Positions 56,780-64,000 of a DNA stretch of 64,000 nt are shown here, one piece after another. Source of the DNA: Oidiodendron maius Zn (lineage: Eukaryota; Ascomycota; Leotiomycetes; Myxotrichaceae). Numbering within the stretch: the stretch's first letter is position 1; every line of letters begins with the position of its first letter. The notes beneath the pieces are model-generated. The model was not told where the DNA came from, made no database searches, and saw nothing but the letters and a program-made list of their open reading frames with translations. The stretch is from NCBI GenBank assembly GCA_000827325.1, contig KN832878.1, forward strand, positions 930,001-994,000. Direction: 5' to 3'. Made by a program: the position numbers and the translations under genes.

Positions 56780-57973
56780 TTAGTAGTTAGGCATAGCGCC
56801 CACGTCGATCTTCTGGTAAGGGCTGCCCCCGACGATCCCAGGCACCTTGTCGAACAAGAAAGTCTTGGACTTGATAAACTTGACCATGAAGCTGGGCAAC
56901 GACCAGCCCAAGGCTGTGCCGACGCCACCGCTGGGTCCAACGGGGATGGCCCCGAAGTCGGTCTGGTCCTGCTTGTACAGCTTCTCCGCCAGGGGCGTCT
57001 TGACCATGGAACCCTTGGTCAGATCCGCCCAGAGCGAGTAGCCCAAGGGTGCGACTGCACGGTGAATATCGAGGATGTTGGACTTGGAGTACGATGCAAC
57101 GTCGCCGATGGCGTATACACCGGCCGCGCCCGTGCCTCGCAGGGTCGCCACGTCCGTGTTGACCTTGCCGCGGGAGTCGAGCCACTCGGTCGGTAGGAAA
57201 CTCGTGTTGGGGGTGCCGCCGGTGGCGTCAATATACACGTCGACCTCGCGCGTCGTGCCATTGTTGAACATGAGCAGCATTTTGCCCTCGGCCGTCTTGG
57301 ACGCCGACGTCACCTTGGTCATGTGCTCCGTCTTAACATTGAGGTTGTGCAGCTGTGTCTCGGCCTTCTTGCCGACGTTCATGTCCTTGAGGTTGGCGAG
57401 TAGCTGTGTGCTGCCCGACAAGATGGTCACGTCCTTGCCACGCCAGTGGGAGCCGATCTCGCCGGCCGTCTCGACGCCCGTGGCGCCACCGCCCGCGATG
57501 AGGATCGTCTTGGCCCTGTCGATGGCGGCGCTGGTTTCGTGGAGGGCATCGGCGCTGATGGTGTGCTGGCCGTGGAGGGTCCAGAGAGGGCTAGCGGACC
57601 TGACACCCGTGGCGATGATGAGGGAGTCGTATGTGACCTGGGACCTGGAGTCGTTGAGGCCGCTGACGGTGATGCGCTTGGATGAAGGCTCGAGGGCCAC
57701 CGCCTCGCCCTGGACGTGCTCGAGCTTGGATCCATATCCTGCGAAGGAATCGGCCAAGGGCACGAAGACCTTGTCGACGAGATCAGGCTGAGAGAGCGCG
57801 CGGGGGGCACCGACCTTGTGCTGGTAGTGCGTCGACGGCGATACGAGGCTCAACTTGTACTGCTTGCCGGTCTCCTTGTCTGCGGCGGGGACAATGTGTC
57901 GCAGGATATAGTGGCTGATGGACAAGCCGGCGACGTTGCCGCCGAGAACGACGATATTGTGCGTTGCGGACAT
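56780..57973 (-). CDS. FSP1/AIFM2-like FAD-dependent NAD(P)H oxidoreductase
   Basis: A single-exon gene of 397 residues from MSATHNIVVLGGNVAGL; the frame extends four codons further but has no ATG. The FAD-binding motif is VVLGGNVAGLSISHYIL near residue 7, the NAD(P)H-binding motif ILIAGGGATGVETAGEI near 150, and the second FAD motif is AIGDVASYS near 290. A conserved ATG-type strand (LIIATGVRS) lies between them. The family reduces quinones or similar acceptors with NAD(P)H, and includes AIF-like and FSP1-like proteins. No membrane anchor or mitochondrial targeting is obvious. The coding sequence is much richer in GC than the flanks, producing long accidental frames on the other strand. Stands alone. 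Confidence 0.88.
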   Translation of the reverse strand: MSATHNIVVLGGNVAGLSISHYILRHIVPAADKETGKQYKLSLVSPSTHYQHKVGAPRALSQPDLVDKVFVPLADSFAGYGSKLEHVQGEAVALEPSSKRITVSGLNDSRSQVTYDSLIIATGVRSASPLWTLHGQHTISADALHETSAAIDRAKTILIAGGGATGVETAGEIGSHWRGKDVTILSGSTQLLANLKDMNVGKKAETQLHNLNVKTEHMTKVTSASKTAEGKMLLMFNNGTTREVDVYIDATGGTPNTSFLPTEWLDSRGKVNTDVATLRGTGAAGVYAIGDVASYSKSNILDIHRAVAPLGYSLWADLTKGSMVKTPLAEKLYKQDQTDFGAIPVGPSGGVGTALGWSLPSFMVKFIKSKTFLFDKVPGIVGGSPYQKIDVGAMPNY

Positions 57974-58401
57974 GTCGAATGGCAATCGATATAATGCCAG
58001 ATATCAAGGGCTGAATGCTTGATAGGGTATACTGTGAGGAGTTGGATGCTTGATGTCCAGCATTTCGGTCAAAGCCTGCGTGATTCTTTGTATTTATATT
58101 GTTGAACAGCCGCTGCGGTTGACAACCGCAAGGCATACGTCAATACGGCAATCCGCGTGTGGTATCGCCCGACGGTAAGTATAGGTAACCTGGCCACTAA
58201 TCTGACTAATCCAACTCTTTATGCAATCTCCGCAGTGGCTTTCGAAAGCATTCCTGTATGTTCATCCCCAAACTCGGTCCGCATGGTGCGTCCGCATAGT
58301 ACGTCCGCATCTTTCGTTGTGGCGCGCGGCCCCACTTAAACTCCATTCGACGCAATGACGCGAAATGGATGGATGACTGTATATAGATGACAAGACGATT
58401 T
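57974..58401. other. Intergenic stretch
   Basis: Upstream region of the oxidoreductase; no gene seen. The small frame at 58157-58339 has no features. Confidence 0.5.
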
Positions 58402-58498
58402 AACGTACTTTATAAGCGAGCGGCGCATACATGCGAGCGGGCGCACCCGATTTTACCGCAAAAATCGGGTGCGCCGCTGGCTTATAAAGTACGTTACG
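58402..58498. mobile_element. 97-bp palindromic miniature element
   Basis: Inverted ends of 17 identical bases (taacgtactttataagc at 58402-58418, mirrored at 58482-58498) extend with one mismatch to about 28 bases. An inner hairpin, ggcgcacccgatttt against aaaaatcgggtgcgcc, lies at 58442-58477. Both outer ends carry TA, as expected for a Tc1/mariner-type target duplication. No coding capacity. Confidence 0.65.
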
Positions 58499-58697
58499 GA
58501 TTATGAAAGTTTACTAAGCGGTGCTAAGCAGTGGACAGCAGCCCCGAAGTTCCCAGCTTGAGTGTCTTGACTGCTACCCTTTAACCTGGTTAGCCTGCAT
58601 ACCATACCAACAATGATGTAGATGCATTGGAATCCTAAACTTCTCTCCTTTCTGATGTCTTAAAATCCGCCAGAGTTTCTAAATAGTATCCTGAAAC

Positions 58698-59444
58698 TTG
58701 TTAGTAGGAATTATCAGGGGAAGACAGTGTCATACGTCCTACTTGCCACCTCCTGCTGGCAAGACTATCGCCACACTCCCAATAACGGGATTCGTTCCCT
58801 CAGAAGAACGCTTTGCCTCTGATTGGAAGGAGATTCGAGTAGAGATAGGCAAAGTACTAAGCACTGTAGCAAACGCTGATGCCCTGTTGATAGACCTACG
58901 CAACAATCCTGGCGGCAGTCCCGACACTGTGGCCTTTATACTATCATATCTCTTAGACAACGGGCCAATCCACATCCTCGATTTCGTCGACCGGAACGGG
59001 AAAGTCGAGGAATCTTTCTCTACTCTTCCTATTGATGAACTTCCGGCAGGCACACATGCTTTTGGAGGGACCAAACCACTCTTTGTACTAACTACCAACG
59101 AGACCTTCTCTGGTGGTGAAGAAATGGCATACGATTTACAAACATTCAAGAGAAGTGGTGCTGTCATCGGAGAAGGGAACAAGGCGACCGCAGGTGCTGC
59201 GAACAAGATCACTCAACCTCGGTTCATTTGCGAGGAAATATTTGGCAAAGGATGGTGGCTTGTTATCGTACCGAGTGTAAAGCCTGTACATTCTGTTACG
59301 GGAACCAATTGGCAAGGGGTTGGCGTTGCCAGTGATATTGTAGCTGGTAGTGGCGAGTGGAAGGGAGTGAATGATGCACTGGAGGTTGGAAAACGGCTCG
59401 CAAAATTGGCTTTACAGACAGAAGAGCCTCAACAGGAGCTGTAA
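58698..59444 (+). CDS. S41 peptidase catalytic domain (IRBP/tail-specific type), start unresolved
   Basis: A 249-codon frame opening at a TTG; no ATG is found in frame before the domain. It holds the S41 core: ADALLIDLRNNPGGSPDTVA, FVLTTNETFSGGEEMAYDLQ with the presumed nucleophile Ser, then a segment with GAVIGEGNKATAGAANK and the end NWQGVGVASDIVAG. Enzymes of this clan degrade proteins from their C-termini. The usual N-terminal segment of the IRBP-type proteins is missing or lies in an exon I cannot see; the 200 nt upstream contain no convincing donor. It is therefore either a truncated relic or a gene with an unread 5' exon. The domain has no introns and a bacterial look. Confidence 0.6.
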   Translation: MLVGIIRGRQCHTSYLPPPAGKTIATLPITGFVPSEERFASDWKEIRVEIGKVLSTVANADALLIDLRNNPGGSPDTVAFILSYLLDNGPIHILDFVDRNGKVEESFSTLPIDELPAGTHAFGGTKPLFVLTTNETFSGGEEMAYDLQTFKRSGAVIGEGNKATAGAANKITQPRFICEEIFGKGWWLVIVPSVKPVHSVTGTNWQGVGVASDIVAGSGEWKGVNDALEVGKRLAKLALQTEEPQQEL

Positions 59445-60728
59445 TGAATCTAGTCCCTTTGAAGGGTGGCTTTTGAAGGAAGGTCATAGTTTCCCTACAT
59501 CTTATTGCTTTTATTAAACGGCATTAGTAAATCTATAAGGACAATCCAGAATAAGACTTTAATACTTTCTTAAAATAGTGTATTAACGCAGTAGGTAGAA
59601 GCAAATGTAGTGCCAGAGGCAATTTTTAGCATATAGCACTAAAGATAGAAGAGTTGTGAGCTCTAAGCGCAATAAAGGATTTAACATTCTAGTGGACTAA
59701 ATTATGATGGTATAAGAGCAAACAACTCCTCCCCAATTCCCGTTCCCTCTGCTTGATCTTATGTCTTATCTTGCTTGTACTTCTTAGCCTAGTGCTCCAC
59801 ATCACACACGACCCGCCACGCAGAACCTCTGTTAATGCCCACTATAGTCTCTAGCTTGCCGCAACCGTATGATCTTGATAGCTTAGCTCAAGGTCCATGA
59901 TATCGTCGATTAGGTAATTACAGGCCCCGTGGTAATCTGCCTTTTTGGCCTTCTCTCTTGACCTGCTTTTACTGTCACGCACAGCACTCTTCCACTATTT
60001 CATCTCGATTGCCGAGAATATCGAGACGGTTAATTGTCATAGAGGTTTGGGGCATACTATAGTGATTATCCTATCTTCAAGCGATTGCCCCTCTTGACCT
60101 GGTATCCGAGGCGGTATTGCATGATTGATGCAGTGCTGCCAGCCATCGGCTGCTCATACAGGATTATACGGTAAGGAGACTTGACACAATGGACGGGGAG
60201 AAGTAAAATCCTACTTAGCTATCTACAGCATGCTTTTCAGCCACTGTAGTACGTGACAGCTGGTGTATAGAATCAAATAAGTCAGCCCCGGGTACGTCTA
60301 GCGGGCAGATGGTAGCGATATAACGCTGTCTCCACCACAGTCGCGACGCTCTGTTGGTATTTGTTTATGGATAGTGGTACGCTGTATCTAGATTTCCAAA
60401 ATATTGTTGACGTCCGACCAGATACAGAGATTTAGTTGTCTGAGAGAGAAGGCTCATGATCGCTATTCCGCCGGGATGTATGAGATACAAGAGCGTCAGT
60501 TTGCGGATAGGGCCGCGCACTAGGCGCTGAAACAGGAACGCCCCGACTACACTGCGGTGAGGTTAGGCTCTCCGCCCTTGGGGGATATTCGCAACGATAA
60601 CTATTCCTCTTAAGAGATGCTCCGTTATATCTACACTTGAAAAGTGACTTTCCATTCTATACACTAAGTCAAATAGTCTTAGTCTTAGTTTAAGTCTTGG
60701 ACTTAGGGATTACTGGTATAAATAGCTC
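59445..60728. other. Gene-poor stretch with a possible relic
   Basis: About 1.3 kb. Around 60430-60630 a run reads like degraded coding sequence (EAHDRYSAGMYEIQERQFAD, then QERPDYTAVRLGSPPLG) interrupted by stops, perhaps from an old transposon or gene. No intact gene. Confidence 0.4.
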
Positions 60729-61586
60729 TTATCTATCTGTGCGACTTCGCCATTCATCAACCCGGGTTATCCAATCACGAACAAGAGCTTCAAAAACACT
60801 AGCCTCATCAATAGGAAGGCCATGCGTACCACGATCGAGAACAATATAGGTTGATCGTGGATAGAGCTCCAACAAGCGGAGACTGTCTCGATAGCCCACA
60901 GTCTCGTCCTGCCGACCACATACAATAAGTGTGGGTGCAAAGAACTTAGCATCTACATTGTCCAAAGACAAAGATAACTGATATCGTTTTGGGTCTGCTC
61001 GGATCGGATCTAACACCTTCTTGTCTGCTGCTTTCTCCGCTGGAAGATAAACCTCTTTGTATTTTGCCTTTAAAGCTTCGATGTAAGCAGGCCGTTGAAT
61101 GAGAACGTTTCCAAGAAGTGCCCTGTCCTCGGCCGATATGCTCGACATGAGTTGCTCGTTTGGAACCAACGGTTTGAAAGCATCCAGATCGCGCATGCTG
61201 TCCTTTGGCTCGATAAGCGGTACGCGCAATAGTAAGCCATCAACTTGCTCAGCGTACTTTTGAGCTAACGCACGCGCAAGGTAGCCACCACATGATGAGC
61301 CGACAAGTAAGAATCTTGTGCTCCCGAGTCGAGAATCAATGAATTGCAGCAGGCGGGAGTATATATCGTCCAGGTCTTTGATATTATTCGCAGGTGTTGT
61401 GCCCATGCCTGGAAGGTCCACGTAAATCCGGCGAAGTCCCGGTGTTTTGCTGAAAATGGGCTCAAAGTCCAGCTCCTCGACTCTTCTCTCCATCTGCCAT
61501 CCATGAATAATTAAGACGGGAAGTCCTTCGCCAATCTCATGTGAAGATAAAATAGAGTCCATATCGACACTGGTTAGTAATTTCAT
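60729..61586 (-). CDS. Alpha/beta-fold hydrolase
   Basis: A single-exon gene of 285 residues starting MKLLTSVDMDSILSSHEIGE; the frame runs further upstream but only with a GTG. The oxyanion-loop motif is LIIHGWQMERR. The nucleophile elbow is VGSSCGGYLA (GxSxG form), the acid is in CGRQDETVG and the histidine in RGTHGLPID. These make a complete Ser-Asp-His triad. The family includes esterases, C-C bond hydrolases and haloperoxidase-like enzymes; the substrate cannot be told. No signal peptide, so likely intracellular. A trans-acting role in polyketide release is conceivable but it lies 25 kb away, so this is only speculation. Its upstream region carries two miniature elements. Confidence 0.82.
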   Translation of the reverse strand: MKLLTSVDMDSILSSHEIGEGLPVLIIHGWQMERRVEELDFEPIFSKTPGLRRIYVDLPGMGTTPANNIKDLDDIYSRLLQFIDSRLGSTRFLLVGSSCGGYLARALAQKYAEQVDGLLLRVPLIEPKDSMRDLDAFKPLVPNEQLMSSISAEDRALLGNVLIQRPAYIEALKAKYKEVYLPAEKAADKKVLDPIRADPKRYQLSLSLDNVDAKFFAPTLIVCGRQDETVGYRDSLRLLELYPRSTYIVLDRGTHGLPIDEASVFEALVRDWITRVDEWRSRTDR

Positions 61587-61788
61587 GCATAGATGGGGAG
61601 AAGAAATCAGAGCAACTTCTTCGTTTACAAAAACGCTTTCTTGAGCATGACTAAGCACGGATTTAGTTCCAACGCTCCGGTGCTCGGAGATCAATAGACC
61701 CACACATTCATTTTGTATTTAAACTACTGTAGGCTTCCCTTATTAGAAAGGGGCAATCGATTCTTCTTGGTGAACACTTCTTATACTG

Positions 61789-61964
61789 TACGATCCCCCC
61801 CCAACTCCTAATAATTGTGCATACTTCACTTCACGGAAACAAAGCAAATTCCTGAGCAACGATAGGACGCACAGATCATAACTAGCCTCTAAATAGTTAG
61901 AGTAAGCTAAGCCACAAAGTGAAGTTTCTACAATTACAAGTATTAGGCGGGGGGGGGGATAGTA
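61789..61964. mobile_element. Miniature inverted-repeat element, older copy
   Basis: Ends read TACGATCCCCCCCC and, mirrored, TACTATCCCCCCCC. Both are followed by CCTAATA and later by ACTTCACTT, so the terminal repeats are diverged but clear. The inside shares cctgagcaacgatagga with the next copy. It has TA at both outer ends and no coding capacity. Confidence 0.65.
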
Positions 61965-62150
61965 CTATCCCCCTGGTCTAAATGTACATACTCCACTTCC
62001 GTGGCTTAGGTGTCCTAACGGGGAAAAGTAAACAAATATTTTTTTCCTGAGCAACGATAGGATACACGGATCACAACACTTCTTTTATTAGTTAGAATAA
62101 GCTGAGCCACAAAGTGGAGTATGTACATTTAGACCAGGGGGGGGATAGTA
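61963..62150. mobile_element. Miniature inverted-repeat element, younger copy abutting the first
   Basis: Terminal repeats of about 45 bp (ctatcccc then tggtctaaatgtacatactc, then cactt) match almost perfectly; the main difference is the length of the C run. TA at each end fits a Tc1/mariner-type target duplication. The internal word cctgagcaacgatagga and a ctRagccacaaagtg stretch are shared with the neighbour. The two copies share one TA. Confidence 0.75.
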
Positions 62151-62190
62151 TTCCAAGAAGGCACTGCCATAACCCAGTGGGGTTCCCTCA

Positions 62191-62517
62191 CTATCTAACT
62201 TCCAATTGGTCCTTACTCTGTACCTCGTACATTCGCTTATGTTTCTTTATCAGTATATTAGGGGGCACAGATGCCTTATTACATACAACTCTTTGATTGA
62301 TAGTTGTAGATGTTGCTGCTAGTCGAGGGATCAATTGACGTAAAGAAAGCAAGGGTCCATGTAACGTATCCTCGTTCTCGTACCGATGCCTGACGAATTT
62401 GGCCTTCCTTATGTTCATTGTTTTCGAACTCCCCAAAAATTCCAGAAAATCCCGGCCACTTCCGGCGTCAGTTTCGATCTCGCTTGGTTTGAAACGCGGA
62501 GTGAGGTTGGCCTTCAT
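62191..62517 (-). CDS. Small hypothetical protein or gene fragment
   Basis: A 108-codon frame starting at an ATG (MKANLTPRFKPSEIETDAGS) with a hydrophilic, basic composition and no signal peptide or membrane segment. It contains KFVRHRYENEDTLHGPLL. I do not recognise a family. It lies just past the miniature elements and may be the remains of a longer gene. Confidence 0.3.
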   Translation of the reverse strand: MKANLTPRFKPSEIETDAGSGRDFLEFLGSSKTMNIRKAKFVRHRYENEDTLHGPLLSLRQLIPRLAATSTTINQRVVCNKASVPPNILIKKHKRMYEVQSKDQLEVR

Positions 62518-63765
62518 AGCTCTGTGGTGTAGGCATTAGTATCTATTCCATGCTATGATTTCGATGCATAGTGAATGCTCTCGCATGCAAGCCGTTTATG
62601 ATGCTTGAGTAAAATCCGTCTAATGATTTTGGCCCGTCCATGTGGCGTAGACGTAGGCGTCAGGATAGAATATCGCCTCGAAGTTTTCCTACTCGCCGGC
62701 ATTGCATGAGAAGACTTGAAGTAATATATATTGAATTATTCAACTATTATGTGTCCCACTTTTCACTTACGTCTGGGCTGTCGAACCCGAATCTGAGACT
62801 AATACGGCGGATAATAGATCCTGAAGGTGGATCGGATCATACTAGTTCAGGGACCTTGAAATGATTGGTGGCCAGCCGTTCGCCGAAATCGTCGATATGA
62901 TGATCGGGCCATTAGATTTCCTTCAAATTCCTTTAGCAAACATCTTACAATACAGTCGCTTACAGAATCAGCTTCCCATTCGTCTGCGGTGACCAAGACT
63001 CTTGCCCAGGGTCTCTACTGCAATCTCACCAATCATCCAACGTAGGATGATAACCGAGTTCAACATGACCTTGGCTGCCGACTCCTAGTCCATCAATGAT
63101 TCGGTTGTTAATCACACGGGGTTTGAAAATGTCAAACAATCATCATTCACGATCCGTTTCTCCTAAATTCACATTTAAATTCTTTAATTGTAGCGTAGAT
63201 AACCAATTGAAGCCTCCCATGCAAGGAAACGCGGCTTTATTGGACAATACCTAGAAGTGTACGGAGAGAAGTCCGAGCGAGCCCTGTGAGACTAAATCAA
63301 CGTACTGCTATATTTTACCTTCAGAGGTTAAAATCCACTGCAGACACGTCAACACCTTGAACAACCAAATAGGTGCCGTTCAGGATCTCTCCATTAATCC
63401 ATTAATTAGTACCTGCCAACATGTTTCGTGCTTCAGAACGGCCATGTTCTGGACACAAGCTGTTCGCGATAGCCGGTACGTGTAAAAAGTTCACTTTCCG
63501 TTATAGATTTAAAGGAACACTACAGGGCGATTTAATTATTAGTTAATGTAGAGGAGCATTTTCGTGCGAAAACTGTTATATAGACACCCGGCTTGATCGA
63601 TAACCGATACTGACATCTCCGCGGCGCTAGAGTAGAATATCGTGGCAATTATAAATAACGGCTAAGATATGTTCGCAGGTTTCCGTTCTAATGTCGTATT
63701 TCTGATATGGGATCACTAATGCTTTACATCATATCTGCACTAGACGTCTTGTAATCTCTTTCCTC
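62518..63765. other. Gene-poor stretch
   Basis: About 1.25 kb. A short frame at 62863-62994 (MIGGQPFAEIVDMMIGPLDF) and a minus-strand run near 63000-63060 look faintly coding, but neither can be extended. Otherwise nothing. Confidence 0.45.
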
Positions 63766-64000
63766 CTAGGCCCATATTCCTAAAATTGAGACCAGACCGA
63801 TACTAATCCCTATTATAACCTCTTTACTGAATTCTCTCGGCCTCGAAGCAGAAGATGGTGTTGTTGACGTGCCTGATGATGCACTTTTCGAGATAGTAAA
63901 CGACTCGCTATTGAAACTACCACCTTCCGCTCCAGTCGTCACATTTTGCACAATCGAAAAGTAGAATTCCTCCCCCTTCGATAAATCAAAAGTTGGGTTA
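63766..64000 (-). CDS. C-terminal part of a Ser-rich fungal membrane protein, cut by the window edge
   Basis: The frame is open from the right edge to a stop at 63766. It begins NPTFDLSKGEEFYFSIVQNV, a pattern common in fungal secreted proteins that carry an FDLS...FFFS..N beta module. A Ser/Thr-rich linker (SKSASSGTSTTPSSAS) follows and then a single hydrophobic segment (VIIGISIGLVSILGIWA). Such proteins are anchored in the plasma membrane with a wall-facing domain. The start lies beyond the window. A last exon after the helix is possible. Confidence 0.55.
   Translation of the reverse strand, partial: NPTFDLSKGEEFYFSIVQNVTTGAEGGSFNSESFTISKSASSGTSTTPSSASRPREFSKEVIIGISIGLVSILGIWA

Noticed and set aside
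57075-57994. Long plus-strand frames opposite the FAD oxidoreductase
   Set aside because: They are mirror frames of a GC-rich gene with clear FAD and NAD motifs on the minus strand; their own translations show no domain.
1-64000. CRISPR arrays and bacterial operons
   Set aside because: No regularly spaced repeats with unique spacers; spliced genes and large intergenic regions show fungal nuclear DNA.

Overview
The window is genomic DNA from a filamentous ascomycete (Pezizomycotina; the gene families fit Eurotiomycetes best, which is inference). The basis is short introns of about 50-100 nt with GTRAGT-type donors and CTAAC-type branch sites, a highly reducing polyketide synthase, a chimeric prenyltransferase-terpene synthase, LaeA-like methyltransferases, a fungal_trans regulator, a Clr5-ankyrin protein and many small secreted Cys-rich proteins. 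Gene density is low. The long gene-poor stretches hold relics of transposons and dead genes, as in an accessory or subtelomeric island. All splice models below were read by eye; most were checked because the exons sum to a multiple of three and restore known motifs.

Layout. 0-5.3 kb: the N-terminal end of a methyltransferase-like gene, a secreted beta-rich protein, a small Cys-rich secreted protein and a decayed amidase. 5.5-9.2 kb: a Clr5-ankyrin protein. 9.9-15.2 kb: a two-gene terpene locus, with an MFS exporter and a bifunctional terpene synthase transcribed divergently from a shared 1.07 kb region. 16.6-18.8 kb: a multi-pass membrane protein. 18.8-25.8 kb: transposon relics around a secreted NlpC/P60 enzyme with Cys-rich repeats. 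25.8-41.1 kb: a polyketide locus with a small methyltransferase, a nine-exon HR-PKS (KS-AT-DH-MT-ER-KR-ACP), a LaeA-like methyltransferase and a divergent fungal_trans regulator. 42-50.3 kb: a 1215-aa orphan protein, a CorA-like membrane protein and a protein with two ubiquitin-like segments. 53.1-55.6 kb: a secreted, probably GPI-anchored protein joining Cys-rich repeats to a NucA/NucB-type nuclease domain. 56.8-61.6 kb: an FSP1/AIFM2-like oxidoreductase, an S41 peptidase domain lacking a clear start, and an alpha/beta hydrolase, with three TA-flanked miniature inverted-repeat elements between and beyond them. The right edge cuts a Ser-rich membrane protein.

How the parts may work together. 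The terpene pair and the polyketide group are each plausible small biosynthetic clusters. Neither has a visible P450, so each product is probably simple or finished by genes elsewhere. The most unusual theme is a pair of secreted proteins (21.2 and 53.1 kb) that share one plan: a signal peptide, tandem six- to eight-cysteine repeats that are still duplicating, then a bacterial-type hydrolytic domain aimed at peptidoglycan in one case and DNA in the other. I infer an exported toolkit against bacteria or for feeding on them; this is the best candidate here for an undescribed system.
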